DNA of 64,000 nucleotides from RGIG5050 sp045636065 (GCA_045636065.1 JAZTWW010000047.1:53750-117749); one strand, 5' to 3'. Shown: positions 42,657-51,475, numbered from the stretch's first letter. The notes: a model not told the origin generated them from the sequence alone. Numbers and translations: made by a program.

Positions 42657-43055
42657 ATGGGATCAAAGCGCAAGACGATGGACAACCCCAAGGCTGAAAT
42701 GACGCCGATGATCGACGTCGTGTTCCAGCTGATGATCTTCTTCGTCGTGACGATCAAGCAGGACGACCTTTTCGCCAAGCTGAACGCCAACCGCCCGGCC
42801 CCTGGCGGCGGCAGCGGCGAGTCGAAGGACGACAGCCAGATCAAGATCGACATCGGAACGGCAGGCCTCTTCCTCAACGGGAGAAACCTCACGAGCGAAC
42901 AGTTCAGGGAGGGCATCGAGAAGCTTTCAAGGACCTCTAAGGACGCGACGGTCCTTGTCAGGTGCGAGATGCAGAGCCCCCACCACTACCTCGTCGAGGC
43001 CCTCGATGTGTGCAACGCCTACGGGATGTACAATCTTTCGATATTCAGCATGTAG
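42657..43055 (+). CDS. exbD: ExbD/TolR-family protein, copy 2
   Basis: A 132-residue ExbD of ordinary length with MTPMIDVVFQLMIFFVVTIK at about 14-33, nearly identical in the helix to copy 1, and a short periplasmic domain. The nucleotide stretch coding the helix is also almost the same as in copy 1 (42113-42170 versus 42700-42757), pointing to duplication or strong constraint. It lies 9 nt after copy 1. Confidence 0.93.
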   Translation: MGSKRKTMDNPKAEMTPMIDVVFQLMIFFVVTIKQDDLFAKLNANRPAPGGGSGESKDDSQIKIDIGTAGLFLNGRNLTSEQFREGIEKLSRTSKDATVLVRCEMQSPHHYLVEALDVCNAYGMYNLSIFSM

Positions 43056-43074
43056 CTGAGAAAGGAGCTCTGTC

Positions 43075-44775
43075 ATGGCAGAAGCTGTTGACACAGAGCA
43101 GATGAACCAAAAGCTTAAAGAGGAGATGAAGAAGTACGATGACATCGGCTTCTTCGCCCGCCTCGGAAAGATATTCAGGGGCCTTCCGAAGCGCCACGAC
43201 TCGCTGGAGTACAAGGAGGCCGTGATCGAGGTGCAGCGTCTGGCGGCCCCTCTACTCGCGTTCCTCATCCCGGTGATCGGCTTCACGGTCCTCATCGTCG
43301 TCACGGCGATGGGCCCCGCGAAGAAGGACGTCATCAAGGTCGACATCCAGGCGGCCGAGGAGGAGCAGGAGATGACGGAGGAGGAGCCTCCGCCCCCCGA
43401 TGAGGTGGAGCCGCCGCCGGATACGGACGTCGAGGTCGATGTCGATACGCCCTCGATGGACGCGCCCGTGGAGGTTTCGCAGCCTATACAGGCCCCCTCG
43501 AACGAGCCGCAAAGCCCCAAGCCGGCCGAGATGGACACGATGCTCAACGTCCAGAGCCCCGTCGTGATGAAGAGCGTCATGGGCTCCAGCCGCGATTCGG
43601 GCGTGAGAGGCAAGTATACGGGCGGCGGCGCGAACTACGGCGACGCCAACACCGAGCGCGCGGTCATGAAGGCCTTGAGGTGGCTCAAGAAGAAGCAGAA
43701 CCCGGACGGCAGCTGGAAGGGCTGGTCCCCGGGATCGCCCCACTCCGCGGCCGCTTCGACCGGTCTTGCGATCCTCACGTTCCTCGCCCACGGCGAAACA
43801 CCGAGCTCGAAGGAATTCGGACAGACTGTCGAGAAGGGCATCACCTGGCTCGTCTCCAACATGTACCAGAAGAAGGACGGCAACTGGTCGATCAAAGACG
43901 CCGGCGCCGAAGAGTACGGCTTCCTTATTGCGGTCTACGCCATGTGCGAATCGTACGGCATGACGAAGAACCCCACCGTCAAGGAGGCCGCTACGCGCGG
44001 ACTTGAGCGCATGATCGCGAACCAGTCGCCGACCGGCGGATGGAACTACAGCTTGAGGAAGATCTCCGACTCCCCGGACGACATCTCCTACGGCGGCTGG
44101 TGCATCCAGGCCCTCAAGGCCGGCAAGCTCGCGGGCATCCACCCCGATGGCATGGACGAGTGCATCAAGAAGGCCCTCGAGTGCCTCAAGAAGCAGAACT
44201 ACAACAAGGATCACGGCTTCTCGTACCGTCCGAAGAACCGCAACTACGCTGGCCTCGGCGGCGTCGGCTGCCTTGCCATGCAGCTTCTCGGGCAGGGCAA
44301 CGACCAGACCGTGCGCAACGCCCTCGACGTCATGAGGCCGTGGTATCCCTGCTTCGACAGGAACTGCCCGCATGAAAGGCCGAAGGGCAGCTGGGAGTCT
44401 CCGCAGTACACCTACTACTACGCCTCGCAGTGCAAGTACCAGGCCGGAATGGGCAAGGGCGCCTCGAACGCCGATGTCGCTGCATGGCAGGCGTGGAACA
44501 AGAAGATGAAGGAGTTCTACCCGGGCCAGATCAAGGCGGACGGCGAGATCGCAGACGCGAACGGCAAGATGCAGCCTTGCGGCTACTGGGAGAACGGTGA
44601 CGTTCCCGGCCATACCGACAGGCCCATCATGGATACGTGCCTCTGCGCGCTCCAGCTGATGGTCTACTACCGCTACCTCCCGACGACCCAGACGAAGGCC
44701 GCAGAGGTTGAGGTGGATGTCGACAGCCTCGCAAAGGACAAGAAGGACGAGATCGGCGTCGATATCGACATCTAA
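43075..44775 (+). CDS. TonB-like anchor fused to a terpenoid-cyclase-type alpha/alpha toroid
   Basis: The 566-residue protein has a charged cytosolic part (1-55), one membrane helix (about 58-78), then an acidic Pro-rich segment (EEEPPPPDEVEPPPDTDVEV) as in TonB, and from about 190 a repeat domain of prenyltransferase/squalene-oxidase type: RAVMKALRWLKKKQNPDGSWKG, VEKGITWLVSNMYQKKDGNWS, RGLERMIANQSPTGGWNYS, KKALECLKKQNYNKDHGFSY. The DxDD acid motif of squalene-hopene cyclases is not seen, so it is probably a binding rather than a cyclising toroid. Placed after exbB-exbD-exbD, it should be the moving partner of that motor, with the toroid in the periplasm. Confidence 0.85.
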   Translation: MAEAVDTEQMNQKLKEEMKKYDDIGFFARLGKIFRGLPKRHDSLEYKEAVIEVQRLAAPLLAFLIPVIGFTVLIVVTAMGPAKKDVIKVDIQAAEEEQEMTEEEPPPPDEVEPPPDTDVEVDVDTPSMDAPVEVSQPIQAPSNEPQSPKPAEMDTMLNVQSPVVMKSVMGSSRDSGVRGKYTGGGANYGDANTERAVMKALRWLKKKQNPDGSWKGWSPGSPHSAAASTGLAILTFLAHGETPSSKEFGQTVEKGITWLVSNMYQKKDGNWSIKDAGAEEYGFLIAVYAMCESYGMTKNPTVKEAATRGLERMIANQSPTGGWNYSLRKISDSPDDISYGGWCIQALKAGKLAGIHPDGMDECIKKALECLKKQNYNKDHGFSYRPKNRNYAGLGGVGCLAMQLLGQGNDQTVRNALDVMRPWYPCFDRNCPHERPKGSWESPQYTYYYASQCKYQAGMGKGASNADVAAWQAWNKKMKEFYPGQIKADGEIADANGKMQPCGYWENGDVPGHTDRPIMDTCLCALQLMVYYRYLPTTQTKAAEVEVDVDSLAKDKKDEIGVDIDI

Positions 44776-44776
44776 A

Positions 44777-46003
44777 ATGCCTTTCAGCCTGTTTCTAGCA
44801 TTCAAGTACCTTAAACCGAAACGCACGGTGGCCTCGGCCATCACGTGCGTTTCGGTTTTGGGTGTACTTCTGGGGGTCGCGGCGGTTATAGTCGTAAGGA
44901 CCGTCATGACCGGTTTCGGCGAGATATGGGAGGAGAAGATCCTCGAATTCAAGCCGCACATCACGGTTTCAAGCTCCACGCCCGGGAAGCTTATCAAGGA
45001 CGAGAGCATGGTAACGCGCTTCGAGGCGATACCCGGCGTCGTGAGCGTAAGCCCCGAGGTCGATACGCTCGCCCTCTTGAAGTCCTCTTCGCGCGTTTCC
45101 GCTCCGGCGCTTCTTGGAGTCGACGGGGAAAGGCTCGAAAAGGCGTATTCCATCGGAAAGCCCGTCGCCGGCACGTTCGATCTCGAATCGGACGACGATG
45201 CGATCATCCTCGGCATAGATCTCGCCTCCTCGCTCGGCGTATGGGTGGGCGACCAGGTGAAGGTCCTCTCTCCGATGATATCGGACGACCAGTTCTTCCT
45301 GCCCGTCAAGTGGCGCGTGATAGGCATATTCTCGAGCGGCCAGAGCGACTACGACGCCCACTTCGCCGTCGCGAGGCTCGATAGGGTCCAGGATATAATG
45401 GGCATCGAGGACGGCGTATATACGATACACCTCAAAACGGAAAAGCCCGCCGACACTGCGGCGTTCTCTTCGGTGGCCGCAGCAGTGCGCCGCGCGGCCG
45501 GGCCTTACGCCGATGTCCGCACGTGGCAGGAGGTGGATAGCCGCCTCTTTAGCGCCCTTGCGGTGGAAAAGAACATGACGACGCTTCTTCTTGCGCTTAT
45601 AACGGTAGTCGCGGTATTCTGCGTAATGAATACGCTACTCGTACTCGGCGTCCAGAAGACGCCTGAGATAGGGCTTTTAAAGTCTCTTGGCTTCAGCGAC
45701 ACGAAGATAATGGGGGCGTTCGTCCTTCACGGGATGATCCAGTGCGCGCTCGGGTGCGCGCTCGGCATCGCCGTTGCGATGCTCATCCTGGCGAATCTCC
45801 AGAATCTCGTCGATTGGCTCGGCAGCATAGGGCTTGAGGTTTTCCCGCGCGATATCTACGGCCTTGACGCGATACCGCACAAGCTCGTTCCAGGGGCGCT
45901 GGTCCTGCCGGTGGCGATAGCGTTTGCAAGCGGCTTCGTGGCAAGCTTGATACCGGCATGGATTGCGGCGCGCAAAAGGCCTGTGGAGGCATTGAGGCAA
46001 TGA
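44777..46003 (+). CDS. lolC: LolC/LolE-family lipoprotein-releasing permease
   Basis: The 408-residue FtsX/MacB-like permease has an N-terminal helix (SAITCVSVLGVLLGVAAVIVV), a large periplasmic domain (about 50-260) and three helices near the C-terminus (LLLALITVVAVFCVMNTLLVLG; LGCALGIAVAMLIL; ALVLPVAIAFASGFVASLIPAW). The opening ...LAFKYLKPKR is typical of LolC/LolE. With LolD it extracts lipoproteins from the inner membrane. Only one permease gene is present, so it may act as a homodimer (LolF-like). It overlaps lolD by 4 nt. Confidence 0.9.
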   Translation: MPFSLFLAFKYLKPKRTVASAITCVSVLGVLLGVAAVIVVRTVMTGFGEIWEEKILEFKPHITVSSSTPGKLIKDESMVTRFEAIPGVVSVSPEVDTLALLKSSSRVSAPALLGVDGERLEKAYSIGKPVAGTFDLESDDDAIILGIDLASSLGVWVGDQVKVLSPMISDDQFFLPVKWRVIGIFSSGQSDYDAHFAVARLDRVQDIMGIEDGVYTIHLKTEKPADTAAFSSVAAAVRRAAGPYADVRTWQEVDSRLFSALAVEKNMTTLLLALITVVAVFCVMNTLLVLGVQKTPEIGLLKSLGFSDTKIMGAFVLHGMIQCALGCALGIAVAMLILANLQNLVDWLGSIGLEVFPRDIYGLDAIPHKLVPGALVLPVAIAFASGFVASLIPAWIAARKRPVEALRQ

Positions 46004-46677
46004 CAGGCGTACTTGAAGTATCGGGCGTAAAGAAGACGTATCCGCCGTCCCTTGAAGTCTTGAGGGGCGTCTCGTTCAGCGTTGCCCCTGGCGAGCATGT
46101 CGCCATAGTGGGAAGAAGCGGGAGCGGCAAAACGACTCTTCTCAACATCCTTGGCGGCCTTGACATTCCAACGGCCGGCTCGGTGAAGGTTGCTGGCGTC
46201 GAGCTTTTCGGCGGATTCGGCGCGAAGGCGAGGCGCACGCGCCTCAGGGCTGCCAAGATAGGATTCGTCTTCCAGAACTACCAGCTGATGGGCGAGCTGA
46301 CGGCGCTTGAGAATGTGATGCTCCCCGTAAGGGCAGGCGCGTCGGGGATGACTCTCAAGGAGGCCCGCTCGCGCGCCATGGACCTTCTCGCGAAGGTAGG
46401 GCTTGAAGAGAGGGCCGACCACCTTCCGAGGGAGCTTTCCGGCGGCGAGGAGCAGCGCGTGGCGCTCGCCCGCGCGCTCATGTGCTCCCCCGAGATCGTC
46501 TTCGCCGACGAGCCCACCGGAAACCTCGACGCCCTCACGGGCGCAGGCATACTGAAGATGCTTTTTGAAATAGGCGGCGGACGCAGCGCCGTCGTCATGG
46601 TTACCCATTCCGCCGAGGCGGCCGCGCGCTCCGACAGACGGCTCAGGCTCGAAGGCGGGATTCTCGTGGAGGATTGA
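46000..46677 (+). CDS. lolD: Lipoprotein-releasing ABC ATPase LolD
   Basis: A 225-residue ABC ATPase with Walker A GRSGSGKTT, Q-loop VFQNYQL, a signature written LSGGEEQRVALARAL and Walker B IVFADEPTGNLD, characteristic of the LolD/MacB branch. ATG 46000 overlaps the lolC stop. It powers the adjacent permease. Confidence 0.93.
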   Translation: MTGVLEVSGVKKTYPPSLEVLRGVSFSVAPGEHVAIVGRSGSGKTTLLNILGGLDIPTAGSVKVAGVELFGGFGAKARRTRLRAAKIGFVFQNYQLMGELTALENVMLPVRAGASGMTLKEARSRAMDLLAKVGLEERADHLPRELSGGEEQRVALARALMCSPEIVFADEPTGNLDALTGAGILKMLFEIGGGRSAVVMVTHSAEAAARSDRRLRLEGGILVED

Positions 46678-46679
46678 AG

Positions 46680-47603
46680 ATGAAGATGTTGCCGTTTGTT
46701 ATAGGAAGTTCGCTGGTCGCGCTCTTTTCGCTCACCGTCCTTGCGGAGGCGGAAGGGGATGCCCCCAGGCAGGAGGCGAAGCTCCCCGCGAACCCGTTCC
46801 GCCCCGAGAGCGCCCCCTCGGAAAAGTCGTTGAAGATCCCTCTTGATGTCACGCCCGGCTCGGGGATGATGTTCGTCAAAGGCAGCATAGCGGGCGAGGA
46901 TTGCATGCTTCTCTGGGATACGGGATGCACGCATACGACTTTCGACAAGGCGTTCATGAAGCGCATCACCGGGAGTGACGGAGTTCCCGTGGAGATCGGC
47001 GGAGAGACGAACGTCGCCGACATGCCGCACTTGTATACGGTCGATTCCTTCTCGCTCAAGACGGCCGACGGCGGCGAGGCCGCGTTCGGGCGCTTCGCCG
47101 TGATGAGCGTAGACATGCGCCACATGGTGGGTTCCGTCGGAACGCGCGTAGATGGCGTCATTGGGATGAACGTAATAGGGCGGGTCCCCGCGATCACGTG
47201 CGCCGCAAAGGGCGAGATAGTCCTCAATCCGCGCAAGGAGGAGTGCGCTGGCTTCGGTTCCCTTCTTCGCACCGTGGAGATGGACTCGCTTCTAGTCCCC
47301 GTCAAGGCGGGCGAGAAGGTGGTTCTCATGCTTGTCGACAGCGGAAGCTCCTTTTCGTTTCTCAAGGAGGGGCTTTGGGAGACTGCCGGCGAGGCGGGGC
47401 TTCTCGGGGCCGTGGATGCAAACGGACGAGGGACGATGCGCTCAACCCCTGGCGTCGAGGGCGTCATAGACGCCGGCGGCGCCAAGATCCGCTTCAAGCC
47501 GCTCGTCGTTCCGGAGAACCGCAACTACATCGGTTCAGACGTCCTGAGGCGCTGCGATATCCTCACCTACGGCGGCTACGTAGCCTTCCGTCCCCTCGAA
47601 TGA
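46680..47603 (+). CDS. Secreted retropepsin/pepsin-like aspartic protease
   Basis: 307 residues with a signal peptide (MLPFVIGSSLVALFSLTVLAEA). Two aspartic motifs are seen: MLLWDTGCTHTTFDKAF near 76-92 and VVLMLVDSGSSFSFLKEG near 217-234, each in a retropepsin-like half with GVIGMNVIGR and NYIGSDVLRR after it. Two half-sites in one chain would give a complete active site. GGAGG lies 7 nt before ATG 46680. It directly follows lolD and is likely exported; substrate unknown. Confidence 0.8.
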   Translation: MKMLPFVIGSSLVALFSLTVLAEAEGDAPRQEAKLPANPFRPESAPSEKSLKIPLDVTPGSGMMFVKGSIAGEDCMLLWDTGCTHTTFDKAFMKRITGSDGVPVEIGGETNVADMPHLYTVDSFSLKTADGGEAAFGRFAVMSVDMRHMVGSVGTRVDGVIGMNVIGRVPAITCAAKGEIVLNPRKEECAGFGSLLRTVEMDSLLVPVKAGEKVVLMLVDSGSSFSFLKEGLWETAGEAGLLGAVDANGRGTMRSTPGVEGVIDAGGAKIRFKPLVVPENRNYIGSDVLRRCDILTYGGYVAFRPLE

Positions 47604-47624
47604 ACGATTTTTGAAGATACCCCC

Positions 47625-47653
47625 TTGCCAAAGCGATCTTTTTTTGGTATTAT
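47625..47653 (+). promoter_or_regulatory. Promoter of the rpsL-rpsG operon
   Basis: TTGCCA (47625-47630), a 17-bp spacer with a T-tract ending GG, and TATTAT (47648-47653). The leader is about 30 nt and includes a TAAGGAT ribosome site before ATG 47690. Confidence 0.75.
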
Positions 47654-47689
47654 ACTCGCTCCGTTTGGAAAAGTAAGGATTAAAGATTC

Positions 47690-48073
47690 ATGCCGACAAT
47701 CAATCAGTTGATCCGCAAGGGGCGTCATCCCCTCGCAAAGCACTCGAAATCGCCGGCGCTGAAGGAATGCCCTCAGCGTCGCGGCGTGTGTCTCGTCGTC
47801 AAGACGATGACCCCCAAGAAGCCTAACTCGGCTCTCCGCAAGGTGGCCCGCGTGCGTCTCACCACCGGATATGAAGTTACGGCCTACATCCCCGGCGAAG
47901 GCCACAACCTCCAGGAGCACAGCGTCGTTATGGTGCGCGGAGGCCGTGTGAAGGACCTTCCGGGCGTCCGCTATCACATCGTCAGGGGCGTGTTGGACAG
48001 CCTCGGCGTCTCTGGTCGCAACCGCAGCCGTTCCAAGTACGGCGTCAAGCGTGCAAAGGAAGAGAAGAAGTAA
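47690..48073 (+). CDS. rpsL: Ribosomal protein S12
   Basis: 127 residues with PTINQLIRKGRHPLAKHSKSPAL, CPQRRGVCLVVKTMTPKKPNSALRKVARVRL and EGHNLQEHSVVMVRGGRVKDLPGVRYHIVRG, the standard S12 blocks of the 30S decoding centre. The Lys in KKPNSALRK is present. It forms an operon with rpsG. Confidence 0.98.
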   Translation: MPTINQLIRKGRHPLAKHSKSPALKECPQRRGVCLVVKTMTPKKPNSALRKVARVRLTTGYEVTAYIPGEGHNLQEHSVVMVRGGRVKDLPGVRYHIVRGVLDSLGVSGRNRSRSKYGVKRAKEEKK

Positions 48074-48083
48074 GGGTTAAACC

Positions 48084-48605
48084 ATGTCTAGACGCGCAAG
48101 AAAGATAGTCAAGCGGGTCAGCGTTGACCCCAAGTTCAACTCCGAGCTCATCGCTCACCTCATCCGCGTCCTGATGAAGGACGGCAAGAAGACCACCGCC
48201 GAGCGCATCGTCTACGGCGCAGTGGCCAAGATCGAGGAAGAGGTCAAGAAGAACCCCGCCAAGTTCACGAAGGGTACGGATGCCGAGGCCAAGACGGTCA
48301 CCGAGCCTCTTGAGATCATCTCCTCCGCCATCGAGAACATGAAGCCGAAAGTGGAAGTCAAGACACGTCGCGTCGGCGGTACCACGTACCCCGTCCCGGT
48401 CGAGATCAATCCCGTAAGGCAGCTCTCCCTCGCCCTGAGGTGGATGACCACGTTCGCCGGCGCGCGCCGGGGAATGGGCATGCCCGCTGCGGTCGCGGCG
48501 GAGATCGTCGATGCGTTCCAGGGTCAGGGCAACGTCATCAAGAAGCGTGACGACGTCCATAAGATGGCCCAGGCCAACAAGGCCTTCGCACACTACGCGT
48601 GGTAA
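48084..48605 (+). CDS. rpsG: Ribosomal protein S7
   Basis: S7 nucleates the head of the 30S subunit. The 173 residues include MSRRARKIVKR, FVNxLM-like IRVLMKDGKKTTAERIVYGA, PKVEVKTRRVGGTTYPVPVEI and RWMTTFAGARRG. It is about 15 residues longer than the common form, from an insertion near 55-70 (VKKNPAKFTKGTDAEAKT). In most bacteria fusA and tuf follow; here they do not. Confidence 0.97.
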   Translation: MSRRARKIVKRVSVDPKFNSELIAHLIRVLMKDGKKTTAERIVYGAVAKIEEEVKKNPAKFTKGTDAEAKTVTEPLEIISSAIENMKPKVEVKTRRVGGTTYPVPVEINPVRQLSLALRWMTTFAGARRGMGMPAAVAAEIVDAFQGQGNVIKKRDDVHKMAQANKAFAHYAW

Positions 48606-50614
48606 TGGAGCCAAGACTTTTCCAGACTGGAGAAAGCCGCCCGCAAAGGCGGCTTTCTGCATTGTTTGCCCTCCTCCTCGCCTTTGAGGCGGGTGCCGTG
48701 GAGATACAGCGCGTCGCAGCGAGCGCGCATCAGGACGGAAGCATTGCCGTCGAAGTGAGCGTGGACAATCCCGATGACGTAAAGACCGTCCGCGCCACGG
48801 TAAGGGGGCACGACGGGCGCGTCGCCGCCGAGTGCCGCACCACCTCCGATTTCATGATGAACTACTTGGGTGAGGGCGAGTCGTACAGGATGTACGTCGA
48901 TCTCACCGTCCCCTCGCCGCGTCTCTGGAGCTGCGAGTCGCCCTATCTCTACAACATTGAGGTTGCGCTTGAAGGAAAGTCGAAGGATACCCTTGCCACG
49001 GCCTCGTTCAGGACAGGCTTCCGCTCGTCGGAGATCCGCCCAGAGGAAGGGTTCTTCGTAAACGGCCGGAGGACTCTGCTCAAAGGCGTCGTGTGGGGCA
49101 GCGCCGATGCGGGCGACCCCGCGAAGATCAAGGGTCTTAACGCCAACGCGGTGAGGCTTGTCGCCGAGGGCGACAGGGAGGCGTTTCTCAAGAGCTGCGA
49201 CGAGCAAGGCGTCTACGTCGTGTACGATATACCCGCCTCCACCAACAGGTTCGACGAGATCGCCATGCGAAAGGCCATCTCCGACATGGTTTCCAAGGAC
49301 GCCAACCACGTCTCCATAGTCGGATGGAGCGTCTCGGATGGCGCAAACTGGCTCAAGCTGCCGAGGTTCTGCCGCAGGGACGATTTCAATAGCGATGTCA
49401 AAAGGTGCGATCTGCAGTCGCGGTTCGTGGCGTTCCCGGGCGTGACGGACGGCGTTCTCGACTCCGCCTGGCAGCCGAGCTTCAGCGATCTTTCGGGAAG
49501 GCTCAAGAAGCCCGCGGTAGTCCTTCCACTTTCGATGCTTGGCGGCGACGGTGAGAAGGGCGGCGCGGGCCTTGCGGACTTCTGGCGGATCATAAGGAAA
49601 TCGGCCCGCTCGGCGGGGGCGTTCGTCGGAAAGGGCGGGCTTGAGACCGCCGCCCCCGTCATGAGGCGCATATGGGCGGATGTGAACTGCACCTACGCCT
49701 CGGGGCGGATCACGTTCGAGAACCGCTGGGCGTTCACGAACCTCGATACGTGCAAGTACGTCTGGAAGGCCTATGGCATGGATGGACGCGAGGTTGTTGC
49801 GAAGGGCGCGGGCACATGCCCTCCGTGCGGTCCGGGCGGGAGCGCAAGCGTGGAGACGGGGCCGATCGGCGCGAATGCATCAAGCATCGAAATAAGGGTC
49901 ACCGCCCGCGACAGGTCCGAGGCGGGCCATGTCTCCATCAGGTTCCCGAGAGAGCCGCTGAAGCCCGGCTTTGGGCCTATAGTGGCTGCGCAGCCCAAGT
50001 GGCTTCCGCCGATGAGATTCGTGACCCTTTCAAGGACCAACAATGTGGTTGTTGCGGGAAAGAAGCGCCGCAGCCCCGTGTACGATCTTGTGCGCTCGAC
50101 GAACGACACTTTCGAGGCCAAATGGATGATGCTTTCGGAAACGTCCTACAAGCTAGACTACAAGTTCAGCCACAAGGGGCAGGTGGAGCTTTACGGAGTG
50201 GAGTTCGCGCTTCCCGAGGCGATGTCAAGGGGCGTAAGGTGGCTTGGGATGGGCCCGGGGCCCGTGTGGGCGAACAGGACGGCCGGCGGACTTTGGGGCA
50301 TATGGGAAGGTGATGGCGCGTGGCGCGGATTCATCTCCGACGCCGACTGGTTCGAGGTGAAGACGGATGCGGGGGTCTACAGGCTTAAGTGGGTCGAGGG
50401 GCCATCGATGTTCGGCTTCGGCTCGCCGCCAGCCCCTGATGTGGAGCTTGCGGGCGTCAAGCGGGCATTCCCCGAGCTTGGCTTTGGAGTATATAGCGTA
50501 ATACCGGCCGCTCCTGCCGGCTCGCTCCTTCCCGAACATACGGGCCCCGCAGGATACGCAAGGCGCGGCGACAGGGAGACAAAAGGCTCCATAATCGTCG
50601 AATTTGGCGAATAA
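48605..50614 (+). CDS. Degenerate glycoside hydrolase family 2-like secreted protein
   Basis: The frame encodes up to 669 residues. A hydrophobic stretch (LSALFALLLAFEAGAVE) looks like a signal peptide. Residues about 30-125 form a beta-sandwich, and SPYLYNIEVALEG...ASFRTGFRSSEIRPEEGFFVNGRRTLLKGVVWG matches the junction to the barrel in beta-galactosidases, but the usual RHEH after it is missing and the acid/base segment WSLGNE reads WSVSDG. The barrel is short and a beta-rich C-terminal part follows, like beta-galactosidase small-chain domains. It may bind rather than cleave sugars. The start is uncertain: ATG 48605 overlaps the rpsG stop and a terminator lies inside the frame, so the true start may be downstream, for example TTG 48663. 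Confidence 0.7.
   Translation: MEPRLFQTGESRPQRRLSALFALLLAFEAGAVEIQRVAASAHQDGSIAVEVSVDNPDDVKTVRATVRGHDGRVAAECRTTSDFMMNYLGEGESYRMYVDLTVPSPRLWSCESPYLYNIEVALEGKSKDTLATASFRTGFRSSEIRPEEGFFVNGRRTLLKGVVWGSADAGDPAKIKGLNANAVRLVAEGDREAFLKSCDEQGVYVVYDIPASTNRFDEIAMRKAISDMVSKDANHVSIVGWSVSDGANWLKLPRFCRRDDFNSDVKRCDLQSRFVAFPGVTDGVLDSAWQPSFSDLSGRLKKPAVVLPLSMLGGDGEKGGAGLADFWRIIRKSARSAGAFVGKGGLETAAPVMRRIWADVNCTYASGRITFENRWAFTNLDTCKYVWKAYGMDGREVVAKGAGTCPPCGPGGSASVETGPIGANASSIEIRVTARDRSEAGHVSIRFPREPLKPGFGPIVAAQPKWLPPMRFVTLSRTNNVVVAGKKRRSPVYDLVRSTNDTFEAKWMMLSETSYKLDYKFSHKGQVELYGVEFALPEAMSRGVRWLGMGPGPVWANRTAGGLWGIWEGDGAWRGFISDADWFEVKTDAGVYRLKWVEGPSMFGFGSPPAPDVELAGVKRAFPELGFGVYSVIPAAPAGSLLPEHTGPAGYARRGDRETKGSIIVEFGE
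48631..48658 (+). terminator. Intrinsic terminator after rpsG
   Basis: A perfect 11-bp stem (AGAAAGCCGCC at 48631-48641 with GGCGGCTTTCT at 48648-48658) closes a 6-nt loop 26 nt after the rpsG stop. The T-run after it is short (GCATTGTTTG). It lies within the first codons of the next reading frame. Confidence 0.8.
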
Positions 50615-50645
50615 TCTGGCGCGAAAATTTTTTGAAAAATCCGTC

Positions 50646-50674
50646 TTGATTGATTCAGGCGGATGTGATAGAAT
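50646..50674 (+). promoter_or_regulatory. Promoter upstream of the secreted-protein genes
   Basis: TTGATT (50646-50651), a 17-bp spacer and TAGAAT (50669-50674). A leader of about 45 nt with AAAGGAG precedes ATG 50726. Confidence 0.7.
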
Positions 50675-50725
50675 AGAGTCGATTTTGAAAAGGGCAAATC
50701 AGATTTTTTCAAAGGAGTTGAATCC

Positions 50726-51475
50726 ATGAAGAAAATGTCAATCTTTCTAGGAGCCTTGGCTCTCGGCGCCACGGCTTGGGCTGGTGTCGCCAGCACTCCG
50801 AACGATACGATCGTATCCTTCAGCACAGTCGGTCCCGATACTTACGCCGATGGAACTGTCGTAGCCGACGGCGAAGTATATGCGCTCGTCTGGGAGAAGG
50901 GCGGCGCGTTTGATGGATTCACCTCCGACTGGAAGGCGGTTGGCGCCGGCGAGTCGGTCGTCGTCAAGGCTCCCTTTGCTAAAGATGGCCGTCTCGGTCC
51001 TACGTTCTTTGTGGTCGATCCCGAAACCATGGCAACACTTTCCGATGGCGAGTTTGCCGTATATCTTCTTGATACGCGCGTAATGGCCCCCGCCGCCGAG
51101 CCTGGCGAGGCCCCCACGCTTCAGGGCGTCGGCCTTGATACGGGAGTCATCAACGCTTACGCAAAGGTCGAGTCCACAGTTGCAGTCGGCGATCCCTTTG
51201 CCGTTGCTGCCGGTGCCGCATCGGCAACGACAGCGTCTGCCGCCTCCGAGACGGCCAAGCAGCCCAAGATCGAGTCCTTTGAGGTCTCCGAAGGTTTTGC
51301 TTACATTACAATCAGCAACGTCCCCGAGGTCGTCCGCGTAAGCGAGGGCGAGGACTTGGGTTCCCTTACGGCCGGTGCCGGTGAGGCTCCCGCCGATGTG
51401 GGTAACGGCAGGGCCATCATCATCCGCAAGGCTGATGGCGCAAGCGGCTTCTTCTCCCTTCAGGGCATCAAGTGA
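50726..51475 (+). CDS. Secreted protein of unknown function
   Basis: 249 residues with a signal peptide (KKMSIFLGALALGATAWAGVA) and a beta-rich, Gly/Ala-rich body with few Cys or His. The segment DGEVYALVWEKGGAFDGF and a later IIIRKADGASGFFSLQGIK end suggest an Ig-like or beta-sandwich surface protein. I recognise no family. It has its own promoter and is followed 17 nt later by another exported protein. Confidence 0.65.
   Translation: MKKMSIFLGALALGATAWAGVASTPNDTIVSFSTVGPDTYADGTVVADGEVYALVWEKGGAFDGFTSDWKAVGAGESVVVKAPFAKDGRLGPTFFVVDPETMATLSDGEFAVYLLDTRVMAPAAEPGEAPTLQGVGLDTGVINAYAKVESTVAVGDPFAVAAGAASATTASAASETAKQPKIESFEVSEGFAYITISNVPEVVRVSEGEDLGSLTAGAGEAPADVGNGRAIIIRKADGASGFFSLQGIK

Noticed and set aside
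43075..44775. Squalene-hopene cyclase
   Set aside because: The toroid is short, the catalytic DxDD is not seen and a TonB-like membrane anchor precedes it.
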